Shown: one piece after another, positions 1-5,652 of the stretch
Layout: every line of letters starts with the position of its first letter
How positions within the stretch are numbered: the stretch's first letter is position 1
Source of the DNA: Bacillota bacterium
Lineage (GTDB): Bacteria > Bacillota > Clostridia > Lachnospirales > Lachnospiraceae
Assembly (NCBI GenBank): GCA_023425485.1
Contig: JAFACO010000096.1
Span: 1-6,230, forward strand
Length of the DNA: 6,230 bases
Reading direction: 5' to 3'
Made by a program: the position numbers and the translations under genes
Notes under the pieces: generated by a model
Database searches by the model: none
What the model was told of the DNA's origin: nothing
What the model saw: only the letters and a program-made list of their open reading frames with translations

Positions 1-621
1 AAGATTGCAGAAGAATTAGGTGTTGATGTTGAGTTTACTGCTGTTACAGCAGCTACACGTACTCAGCTTTTAGATTCAGGTGATTTGGATTGTGTATTGG
101 CTACCTTTACAATTACTGATGAGAGAAAAGAAAGTTGGGATTTCTCCACACCATATTTCACAGACTTCGTTACAGTATTGGTTGAAAGTGAATCCGGTAT
201 TACAAGTTTGGAAGGCTTAGTTGATAAGAAGGTAGGCGTTTCTTCCGGTTCCACTTCTGCAAAGGCTTTGGTTAGTGCAATGATTGAAGGTGGATTTATC
301 AACGGAGACAATTTTAACGCGGAAACCTTTGACCCAGCTACTTGGACAGAGGGTATTTCCTTCAACCAATATGATGATTACCCAAGTATTTCAATTGCAT
401 TGAGTGCTGGTGAAGTTGATGCCTTCTGTGTTGATAAGTCAATCTTAGCAGTTTATAGCACAGATACAAGATCCTACATATCAGATAAGTTTTCACCACA
501 GGATTATGGTGTAGCTACGAAAAAAGGTGCAGGCATTTCAGCTGTTGTTGAAGAACTTGTTACTGGTTGGCTCGCTGATGGTACTATAGAAGGATTAATA
601 GCAGACAATAAATTAAACTAA
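1..621 (+). CDS. Polar amino acid ABC transporter substrate-binding protein (5' end missing)
   Basis: This is the C-terminal 206 residues of an extracellular solute-binding protein of family 3 (the GlnH/PEB1/HisJ fold), open from base 1, so signal peptide, lipobox and true start lie to the left. It would capture an amino acid outside the membrane and hand it to the two permeases just downstream. The family hallmark A-T-F-T-I-T-D-E-R-K followed by W-D-F-S-T-P-Y-F is at fragment residues 34-53; Arg42 matches the arginine that holds the ligand alpha-carboxylate. V-D-A-F-C-V-D (139-145) matches the segment whose last Asp contacts the alpha-amino group. Residues about 100-122 look longer than in classical members. 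The gene ends in TAA and is followed by a hairpin at 672-717. The ligand (glutamate, glutamine, aspartate, cystine or other) cannot be fixed from this fragment. Family call is secure; specificity is not. Confidence 0.93.
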   Translation, partial: KIAEELGVDVEFTAVTAATRTQLLDSGDLDCVLATFTITDERKESWDFSTPYFTDFVTVLVESESGITSLEGLVDKKVGVSSGSTSAKALVSAMIEGGFINGDNFNAETFDPATWTEGISFNQYDDYPSISIALSAGEVDAFCVDKSILAVYSTDTRSYISDKFSPQDYGVATKKGAGISAVVEELVTGWLADGTIEGLIADNKLN

Positions 622-671
622 TCGGTTAATAATTGAGTATTCTAAGTAGTTGTTGAATATAGGGATTAGAG

Positions 672-717
672 AAAGAAAAGAATGCATATTAGGGAACTAA
701 TCTACATTCTTTTCTTT
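672..717 (+). terminator. Intercistronic hairpin, partial terminator or mRNA 3'-end stabiliser
   Basis: A perfect 13-bp inverted repeat pairs 672-684 with 705-717. The left arm is almost all purine and the right arm almost all pyrimidine. Inside it a second 5-bp stem (688-692 with 697-701) closes a GGAA loop of GNRA type. The 3' arm itself is T-rich and a mixed TTTCT stretch follows, but there is no clean T run. It lies between the binding-protein gene and the first permease. Such hairpins commonly give the binding protein more mRNA than the membrane subunits. Whether it terminates, attenuates or protects the upstream mRNA is inference. Confidence 0.65.
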
Positions 718-768
718 GAGTTTCTATTACAACAGTACTTTCTATACTAATAATAGGAGGTATTACGA

Positions 769-1494
769 ATGGAAGGTTTTTTCTCTCCAGACGCTTGGGA
801 GAAAGTATGGATATTCAAATCCACATTTTTATTGGGATTATGGAATACCTGTAGAATGGCAGTGTTTGCCCTACTTATTTCCTTAGTTTTAGGCATCATC
901 TTTGGCTTAATGGCCACAAGTGGGAAGCGGTGGCTGGAAGTTATTAGCCGTATTTATGTAGAGATAATTCAAAATACTCCGCTCATTCTTCAATTGTGTT
1001 TCTTATATTTTGCTCTGGCATACTCCGGTAACAGTATTGGTATTATACCAACAGGTATTATCTCGTTGGGTATCTATCATGGAGCATATGTTTCAGAAGT
1101 AGTTCGTGCTGGAATTGGATCAATTCCAAAAGGTCAATTTGAAGCAGCACAATCCCAGGGTTTTACCTATGTAGGAAGAATGTATTATATTATCCTGCCT
1201 CAAAGTATTAAGATAATCTTGCCTCCTATGGTAAATCAGGTGGTTAATTTGATAAAGAACACCTCCTGTCTTTATATTATCGGTGGGGCAGATTTAATTT
1301 CACTCACTTATAGTTTCGTTACAGGTGCACAAACCGGAGGATCTTATTCGCAAGCGTATTTTGTTTGTGGCCTCATGTTTTTTGTTATATGCTTTCCACT
1401 ATCAACGCTGGCAAGTGCATGGGAAACCTCCTTAAAGAAACGTGAGCAGAGAACGATTAATCTTAAAACTGGTGGAGAAGGGGAGGTACGGTAA
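769..1494 (+). CDS. Amino acid ABC transporter permease, HisM/GlnP type (first subunit)
   Basis: This 241-residue integral membrane protein forms half of the channel that moves an amino acid across the cytoplasmic membrane. Family signs are the E-I-I-Q-N-T-P-L-I-L motif at residues 65-74 and the cytoplasmic EAA loop, which docks on the ATPase. In the EAA loop Glu125-Ala-Ala is followed by Gly131 and closes at I-I-L-P-Q, 141-145. About five hydrophobic segments are visible (roughly 22-48, 65-85, 92-112, 145-175 and 190-215), as is usual for this class. The ATG is preceded by AGGAGG at 755-760 with an 8-nt spacer, which fixes the start. The gene ends 2 nt before the next permease, so the two are translationally linked and probably form a heterodimer. 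Length is normal. The substrate is not determined. Confidence 0.95.
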   Translation: MEGFFSPDAWEKVWIFKSTFLLGLWNTCRMAVFALLISLVLGIIFGLMATSGKRWLEVISRIYVEIIQNTPLILQLCFLYFALAYSGNSIGIIPTGIISLGIYHGAYVSEVVRAGIGSIPKGQFEAAQSQGFTYVGRMYYIILPQSIKIILPPMVNQVVNLIKNTSCLYIIGGADLISLTYSFVTGAQTGGSYSQAYFVCGLMFFVICFPLSTLASAWETSLKKREQRTINLKTGGEGEVR

Positions 1495-1496
1495 CT

Positions 1497-2261
1497 ATGA
1501 GCTATTTTGAATCTAGTATCTCAATTCTAAAGGATTATAATATTTTAATTTTTCTATTAAAAGGAATTGCCTTTACATTGATTATTTCTGTTGTGGCGGT
1601 TGGTTTTGGTGTGGTAATTGGTTCCATACTTGCATTGGTTCGTAATTATTGTATATCTGTATATACAAAACCGCTAAAGTGGGTGGCTACCGCATATATT
1701 GAAATTTTTCGTAATACTCCTTTAATGCTCTGGATTGTTATATTCGTGTCTTTGCAATTTCCTGGATTTCTATCTAGAAAAATGTTTGGACTAACCTCTG
1801 TTGAGGTTACGTTGTTATTTAAAGCTGCAACTGCATTAATTCTATTTACCTCTTCTGTAATTGCAGAAATCGTTAGAGGAGGTTTAAACTCAGTACCTAG
1901 CGGACAATTTGAAGCCGGTCGATCACAAGGGTTCCATACGGTGCAGATCATGGTTTATATTGTATTGCCACAAGCTTACAGGAATATTATTCCTACCTTA
2001 ATTAGTCAAATTATAACAACAATTAAGGATTCTTCTTACCTGGCAAATATTGCAGTAATTGAGTTGATGTCAAAAGTTAAGACTCTTTTAACCTCAGCCT
2101 ATATCTATAATGGGACCGGAAAAATTAATGTATCAGACGTTTTTGTATTGTTTGGTTTTGCTGCATTAATATATTTCATTATTAACTTTTCATTATCCTC
2201 AGTGGTACGCTATATTCAAAAGCGTAGAGCCTTAAAGGCGAGGATGACACCAACCCTGTAG
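1497..2261 (+). CDS. Amino acid ABC transporter permease, HisM/GlnP type (second subunit)
   Basis: This 254-residue membrane protein is the likely partner of the permease directly upstream. It carries E-I-F-R-N-T-P-L-M-L at residues 69-78 and an EAA loop reading Glu139-Ala-Gly, with Gly145 and V-L-P-Q-A at 156-160. Ala to Gly at the third EAA position is a mild variation. Hydrophobic segments lie near 16-48, 64-88, 105-127, 160-180 and 206-236, and the C-terminal tail is basic, as expected for a cytoplasmic end. GGGAGG at 1481-1486 lies inside the last codons of the previous gene and serves the ATG 10 nt downstream, so expression is tightly coupled. No ATPase gene follows. In related clostridial clusters the ATPase often precedes the binding protein, so it is probably upstream of the window. 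Confidence 0.95.
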   Translation: MSYFESSISILKDYNILIFLLKGIAFTLIISVVAVGFGVVIGSILALVRNYCISVYTKPLKWVATAYIEIFRNTPLMLWIVIFVSLQFPGFLSRKMFGLTSVEVTLLFKAATALILFTSSVIAEIVRGGLNSVPSGQFEAGRSQGFHTVQIMVYIVLPQAYRNIIPTLISQIITTIKDSSYLANIAVIELMSKVKTLLTSAYIYNGTGKINVSDVFVLFGFAALIYFIINFSLSSVVRYIQKRRALKARMTPTL

Positions 2262-2366
2262 TAAGATTTACTTCCAATAATAAGCTTTACTTAAGGCTTC
2301 GTAGGTATCATAATGAAAGATATTTATGCTTACGTTATATGTTTTTCATAAGAATGGAGAATGTGC
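2262..2366 (+). other. Intergenic segment with two small hairpins before the kinase-like gene
   Basis: Just after the permease stop, bases 2282-2299 can form a 7-bp hairpin with a 4-nt ACTT loop and one G-T wobble; no T run follows, so it is not a terminator by itself. Further on, 2313-2323 pairs with 2339-2349 over 11 positions (two wobbles, 15-nt loop), ending a few bases before the ribosome binding site of the kinase-like gene. Both are weak and AT-rich. No convincing promoter is visible, which is compatible with read-through from the transporter genes. Confidence 0.4.
2356..2359 (+). promoter_or_regulatory. Ribosome binding site deciding the kinase-like start
   Basis: GGAG lies only 1 nt before the ATG at 2361 but 7 nt before the in-frame ATG at 2367. 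The second spacing is normal, so 2367 is the better start. Confidence 0.6.
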
Positions 2367-2960
2367 ATGGAGAATTACGCAATTACTATTTCAAGACAGT
2401 TTGCCAGTTTAGGACGAACAATTGCAAAGAAAATGTCTGAGGAACTTAAGATTGAATACTATGACAGAGATATCGTAGAAGAAACCTCGAAACGTATGGG
2501 GCAGCCAATACCTTTGATTAGTAATGAAGAAGAAAGTGCTAGCTCCTCCTTCTTTCAAAGAAAGTATCCGTTAGGCATAGGGATTACCAACTTTCAGGAT
2601 GAAATTTTTGAGGTACAAACCAATATTATACGAGATCTCACCAAGAAAGAATCCTGTATCATTGTAGGACGATGTGCGAGCAGTATATTAAAGGATCATC
2701 CAAGATGTTTGAATATCTACGTCTATGCACCATATGAATGGAGATTACATAACTGTATTGAAACCTTAAAAATGGACCCTAAAACAGCGAAGAAAATGAT
2801 AAAAGAAGTTGATATGGCAAGAGAGAAATATCGTTTGCGTTATGGTAAAGACATTGAGAATGCTTATAGCGGTTATAACGTTATGATTGATAGCAGTAGA
2901 TTCGGTGTGGATAAAACAGCTTCCATTTTAACTCAAATTGTTAAGGATACGTTATTATAA
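2367..2960 (+). CDS. Cytidylate-kinase-like family protein
   Basis: A 197-residue soluble protein (199 if the ATG at 2361 is used). It matches the clostridial 'cytidylate kinase-like' group, related to but distinct from true CMP kinase Cmk. Residues 5-20 (A-I-T-I-S-R-Q-F-A-S-L-G-R-T-I-A) occupy the place of the P-loop, but the glycine-rich GxGxGK(S/T) signature is absent. Y-Y-D-R-D-I-V (31-37) and the I-I-V-G-R-C stretch (98-103) are typical of the family. Arg102 and Arg126, and the D-M-A-R-E-K region (149-154), resemble the lid side of nucleoside monophosphate kinases. The reaction is not established: it may phosphorylate a nucleotide or other small molecule, or only bind nucleotide. It follows the ABC permeases without an intervening strong terminator and is itself followed by one, so it may belong to the transporter transcript. 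Confidence 0.85.
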   Translation: MENYAITISRQFASLGRTIAKKMSEELKIEYYDRDIVEETSKRMGQPIPLISNEEESASSSFFQRKYPLGIGITNFQDEIFEVQTNIIRDLTKKESCIIVGRCASSILKDHPRCLNIYVYAPYEWRLHNCIETLKMDPKTAKKMIKEVDMAREKYRLRYGKDIENAYSGYNVMIDSSRFGVDKTASILTQIVKDTLL

Positions 2961-2974
2961 AGTAAATGATACAT

Positions 2975-3017
2975 ACACAGCATGTAAAAGAGGATATCTT
3001 AGCATGCTGTGTTTTTT
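2975..3017 (+). terminator. Rho-independent terminator after the kinase-like gene
   Basis: A perfect 10-bp stem pairs 2975-2984 with 3003-3012 (ACACAGCATG and its complement). The inner part can add AAGA/TCTT pairing (2988-2991 with 2997-3000). A run of six T follows at 3012-3017. It closes the putative transporter-kinase transcription unit. Confidence 0.92.
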
Positions 3018-3080
3018 CAAGTAATAATAACTGTATAGAATAGTAATTGTGGTTTGCCATTCTAGCATTTTTAATTTAAA

Positions 3081-3110
3081 ATAACAAATAAAACGCGATT
3101 ATACTATAAT
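3081..3110 (+). promoter_or_regulatory. Probable sigma-A promoter of the acetyltransferase gene
   Basis: A perfect -10 box TATAAT lies at 3105-3110. The best -35 candidate is ATAACA at 3081-3086 (4 of 6 matches to TTGACA, 18-bp spacer). Transcription would begin near 3117, giving a leader of about 20 nt before the ATG at 3138. The terminator just upstream makes an independent promoter necessary. Confidence 0.55.
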
Positions 3111-3137
3111 AATTTAAGTAAGGGAGATAAAGAATAA

Positions 3138-3668
3138 ATGAATCTTTTTCACACGTTAGAGGGTAAGAACATCCGTTTTCAACAGTTAAACGCAGCGGAT
3201 TCGAAAGAGATACATGCGTATGCCTCGGATAAAGAGGTTTCACGCTTTATTGGATGGCGTTTAATGAATACTCTGGAGGAGACCAGTAATTTCATTCAAG
3301 TGATGTTAAAGCGGGAAGCAGATGAAACTCATTTATATGCATCAGTTGTTTTAAAGGAAACAAATAAGGTTATTGGTACCGTAATGATTTTTGACTTTGA
3401 CAAAGAAGCAAATAAAGCTGAGATTGGATATGTATTTCATAAAGATTATTGGGGTAAAGGGTATGGTTCGGAGAGTTTAGCATTATTAAGTGACTATGCA
3501 TTTGAAAAGCTTCATCTACATAAACTTCATGCAGCTGTTGTGGATGTGAATATAGGATCAGCTAGAATTCTAGAGAGAAATGGATATGTTTTAGAAGGAA
3601 GGTTGAAGGATCATTATTTCATAGAAGAACAGTATTATGATGGGCTACTATATGGAAAAATAGTCTGA
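3138..3668 (+). CDS. GNAT family N-acetyltransferase (RimJ/RimL type)
   Basis: This 176-residue cytoplasmic enzyme should transfer acetyl from acetyl-CoA to an amine. The acyl-CoA pyrophosphate-binding motif A is clear: E-I-G-Y-V-F at 95-100, then Y104-W-G-K-G-Y-G-S-E112, matching (Q/R)xxGx(G/A). The downstream N-x-G-S-A-R-I-L-E-R-x-G-Y segment (138-150) is the typical motif of the RimJ/RimL-like subgroup, whose members acetylate protein N-termini or small molecules including some antibiotics. The N-terminal I-R-F-Q-Q-L is also usual. AGGGAG at 3121-3126 precedes the ATG by 11 nt, slightly long. It stands alone between a terminator and a convergent uracil permease, so neighbours say nothing about its substrate. 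Family assignment is strong; substrate unknown. Confidence 0.92.
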   Translation: MNLFHTLEGKNIRFQQLNAADSKEIHAYASDKEVSRFIGWRLMNTLEETSNFIQVMLKREADETHLYASVVLKETNKVIGTVMIFDFDKEANKAEIGYVFHKDYWGKGYGSESLALLSDYAFEKLHLHKLHAAVVDVNIGSARILERNGYVLEGRLKDHYFIEEQYYDGLLYGKIV

Positions 3669-3736
3669 TGCTGCAATATTAAAGTAATTATAGTCATCTT
3701 AAATATAATCTGTTAAAAATCATATATAGAAAGGCA

Positions 3737-3814
3737 AAATAAATCCCCCTGTTAAGCTTGAACTGTATTCCAAGTTTTTTGTTTTTGGAAGAAGTCAAAC
3801 ATAAGCAGGGGGAT
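3737..3814 (-). terminator. Probable bidirectional terminator between convergent genes
   Basis: A long imperfect hairpin has a perfect 9-bp GC-rich base (3743-3751 ATCCCCCTG with 3806-3814). A middle 6-bp helix with one bulged A follows (3758-3764 with 3793-3798), then a 6-bp tip stem (TTCCAA 3768-3773 with TTGGAA 3785-3790). On the minus strand it is followed by TTATTTT, 30 nt past the uraA stop. On the plus strand it is followed by ATATTTTA, serving the acetyltransferase gene less strongly. The C/G runs stand out sharply from the AT-rich surroundings. Confidence 0.8.
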
Positions 3815-3843
3815 ATTTTAAGTAAGAAATATTATTTTATGAA

Positions 3844-5121
3844 TTATTCTCTGTCGTTTGTTAACTTGAATTTGTCGAAAATAAAGAACAGAAGGGATAA
3901 AACCATACCAACAATTGTAGCTAGTACCATACCTTTTAAGGTTACTTCGCCCATATTGAAAGCTACACCGGATAAACCGGTAACAAATACAACAGAAGTT
4001 AAGGTAAGATTACGGCTGCGGCCATAGTCAACTTGTCCATCTACCATAACGCGGATACCGGAAGCACCGATCATACCGTAAAGGAGGAAGGAGATACCGC
4101 CAATTACTGGATTAGGGATGGTCTGAATAAGAGCAGCGACAGGACCAATAACCGAAGCAATGATAGAAAGAAGTGCAGCTCCGCCAATTACTCTTACGGA
4201 ATATACCTTTGTCATCGCCATAACACCAATGTTTTCACCATAGGTTGTTGTAGGTACTGCCCCTACAAAACCAGAAAGCATGGTAGAAACACCATCTGCT
4301 AACATAGAACGATGTAAACCAGGATTCTTAAGGAGATCTTTCTCAACGATTTTACTTGTTACAATCTGATGTCCGATGTGTTCGGAAGCAAGAACCAGAA
4401 TAACAGGGAAGATCATTAGAATTGCTTCAAGATTAAAATGTGGAGCCTGGAAATTTGGCACTACAAAAAAGCTAGATTTTAAAGCATCCATAACAGTTTC
4501 AGGAGTAACAACTTTAGTAATGAGTGCAGTTACATAACCAGCAATAATTGAGATTAAGATAGGTATTACTGCAAAGAATTTACGGAAAAGTACATTACCT
4601 AATACTGCAAAAGCTAGTGTAACAAGGAATACTATTACGTTTTTGGGGTCTATTACAGGATTTTTCTCTGTAATAAGTAGACCTGCTGTATCAGCGGCAG
4701 TTGAAGCAAGCTCCAAACCAATCAATGCAACAACAGGACCCATAGCTGCTGCTGGAAGAACAATATCAATCCACTTTACTCCGAACTTGTAAATAATGAA
4801 AGCAAGTACACAGAGTGCAAAACCTACTGCTATAAAACCACCAAGCGCATCTTGATAACCCCATTTATCGATTACAAGACCTGCAGGCGCAAGAAAAGCA
4901 AAGCTGGAGCCTAAATAAGCCGGTGCTTTGCCTTTCGTAATAAGAATAAATAATAATGTGCCGATACCGTTCATTAACAGTACGACTGATGGATTGATAC
5001 CGAAGATAATAGGAACTAAAACTGATGCGCCAAACATAGCGAACATGTGCTGAAGAGACAGCGGGAACATTAGTTTCATCGGTACCTTATCTTCCACTTG
5101 AATGATTTTTTTGTTTTCCAA
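3844..5121 (-). CDS. uraA: Uracil permease (NCS2 nucleobase:cation symporter)
   Basis: This 425-residue polytopic membrane protein imports uracil, most likely with protons, for pyrimidine salvage. It aligns with E. coli UraA along its whole length: F-G-A-S-V-L-V-P near 30-37, N-P-S-V-V-L-L-M-N-G-I-G-T-L at 43-56, and P-A-Y-L-G-S-S-F-A-F at 67-76. The substrate-binding glutamates are kept: Glu247 in S-E-H-I-G-H (UraA Glu241, with His251 as UraA His245) and Gly295-Glu296 in T-T-Y-G-E-N (UraA Gly289-Glu290). Length is normal. The start codon is TTG at 5121-5119, supported by AAGGAGGG 7 nt upstream; the first ATG inside would be residue 15 and would cut conserved sequence. No pyr biosynthesis gene or uracil phosphoribosyltransferase gene is adjacent. 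Other NCS2 substrates (xanthine, uric acid) are unlikely given the UraA-type motifs. Confidence 0.95.
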   Translation of the reverse strand: MENKKIIQVEDKVPMKLMFPLSLQHMFAMFGASVLVPIIFGINPSVVLLMNGIGTLLFILITKGKAPAYLGSSFAFLAPAGLVIDKWGYQDALGGFIAVGFALCVLAFIIYKFGVKWIDIVLPAAAMGPVVALIGLELASTAADTAGLLITEKNPVIDPKNVIVFLVTLAFAVLGNVLFRKFFAVIPILISIIAGYVTALITKVVTPETVMDALKSSFFVVPNFQAPHFNLEAILMIFPVILVLASEHIGHQIVTSKIVEKDLLKNPGLHRSMLADGVSTMLSGFVGAVPTTTYGENIGVMAMTKVYSVRVIGGAALLSIIASVIGPVAALIQTIPNPVIGGISFLLYGMIGASGIRVMVDGQVDYGRSRNLTLTSVVFVTGLSGVAFNMGEVTLKGMVLATIVGMVLSLLFFIFDKFKLTNDRE

Positions 5122-5128
5122 CGTATTA

Positions 5129-5136
5129 CCCTCCTT
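5129..5136 (-). promoter_or_regulatory. Strong ribosome binding site for the uraA TTG start
   Basis: Read on the minus strand this is AAGGAGGG, nearly perfect, with a 7-nt spacer to TTG. It supports use of the rare start codon. Confidence 0.88.
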
Positions 5137-5152
5137 AATATTTATCTCGAGT

Positions 5153-5181
5153 AGTATAGCACATATGTCAACAGATTTCTA
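5153..5181 (-). promoter_or_regulatory. Probable uraA promoter with extended -10
   Basis: On the minus strand, TATACT at 5158-5153 is preceded directly by TGC, an extended -10 (TGn). TAGAAA at 5181-5176 is a 4-of-6 match for the -35 box, with a 17-bp spacer. A TTGACA at 5171-5166 is also present but too close to TATACT to pair with it. Predicted transcription start is near 5146, leaving only about 25 nt of leader, and a T-rich upstream tract could act as an UP element. Confidence 0.6.
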
Positions 5182-5652
5182 CATAAATATTAGTGTTTTT
5201 GAAAAAAATCTTATTAATTTTACTAATAGTATATATTAATTATTTATAAGGAAAAATTAAGAAAATTAAAACAACTTTATAGATTAAAATGAGAGAGAAC
5301 GTTTAAAGCCTTGGAAAAAGCTCGTTTTTTAGCGATGTAAATTTTATAATAAAATGAAGAATTATTAAAAAATGGATGAAACTATATGGAACTTTCAGTT
5401 ACCCTTAAGATTTAGAAGAATTGTTTAAGAATATTTATACAGTTATCTAAGAATAATGTAAAATGTACGTGAAATAGAGTAAATTACAAAGTAGTTGAGC
5501 TTATTATCCTTGCAAATAAGCTGAGTTTTTATTACAATTAATATTCACTCTTTAATATAAAGGATCTAGTAATCAAGTGATAAATGAATTCAATATTATA
5601 TAAACTACATCTGCAAAAAGATAGCAGGTTTAAGAAAGGCATGGTAAATTTA
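5182..5652. other. AT-rich non-coding region between uraA and the MFS gene
   Basis: No gene of normal size is visible on either strand. Items seen on the plus strand are: a short dyad TACTA-A-TAGTA at 5221-5231; a weak structure around 5298-5330 ending in six T; a TATAAT box at 5345-5350 without a good -35; two overlapping tiny ORFs at 5372-5428 (18 codons) and 5386-5415 (9 codons); TAAGA(A/T)T repeats starting at 5406, 5426 and 5448; a terminator hairpin at 5498-5530; and TATTATATAAA at 5594-5604, which could hold a -10 box for the MFS gene. The region may be the regulatory leader of the MFS gene, a decayed gene, or both. Confidence 0.5.
5498..5530 (+). terminator. Rho-independent-type hairpin in front of the MFS gene
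   Basis: A perfect 8-bp stem pairs AGCTTATT (5498-5505) with AATAAGCT (5515-5522) around a 9-nt loop. Further pairs just outside are possible, followed by GAG and five T (5526-5530). It is AT-rich, with only two G-C pairs, so moderate in strength. On the minus strand no T run follows. It lies about 120 nt before the MFS start, where no plus-strand gene needs terminating, so it may be an attenuator or end a small transcript. Confidence 0.65.

Noticed and set aside
63..365. 100-codon open frame on the minus strand inside the binding-protein gene
   Set aside because: Antisense to a strongly conserved coding frame, no family resemblance; shadow of the real gene.
743..748. TATACT as an internal promoter before the first permease
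   Set aside because: No -35 match at 16-18 bp; the nearest TTGAGT is 21 bp away. More likely chance in AT-rich DNA.
1646..1951. 101-codon open frame on the minus strand inside the second permease
   Set aside because: Antisense shadow of a clear ABC permease with intact EAA loop; no recognisable domain.
2361..2366. ATG at 2361 as start of the kinase-like protein
   Set aside because: Only 1 nt from GGAG; the in-frame ATG at 2367 has normal 7-nt spacing and begins where family proteins begin. Not fully excluded.
3036..3064. TAGAAT/ATTCTA inverted repeat upstream of the acetyltransferase
   Set aside because: Only 6 A/T-rich pairs around a 17-nt loop; not distinguishable from background.
3758..4302. 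Two 89-codon plus-strand open frames (3758-4027 and 4033-4302) opposite the uraA 3' half
   Set aside because: The first begins inside the terminator hairpin; both lie antisense to conserved permease codons and show no domain.
5298..5330. Terminator-like structure ending in six T
   Set aside because: The pairing needs a 5-nt bulge or several G-T wobbles and no plus-strand gene precedes it; too weak to call.
5584..5640. Longer N-terminus for the MFS protein from ATG at 5584 or 5641
   Set aside because: 5584 has no ribosome binding site and adds a polar non-family extension; 5641 is 1 nt from the AAAGG. 5641 remains possible.
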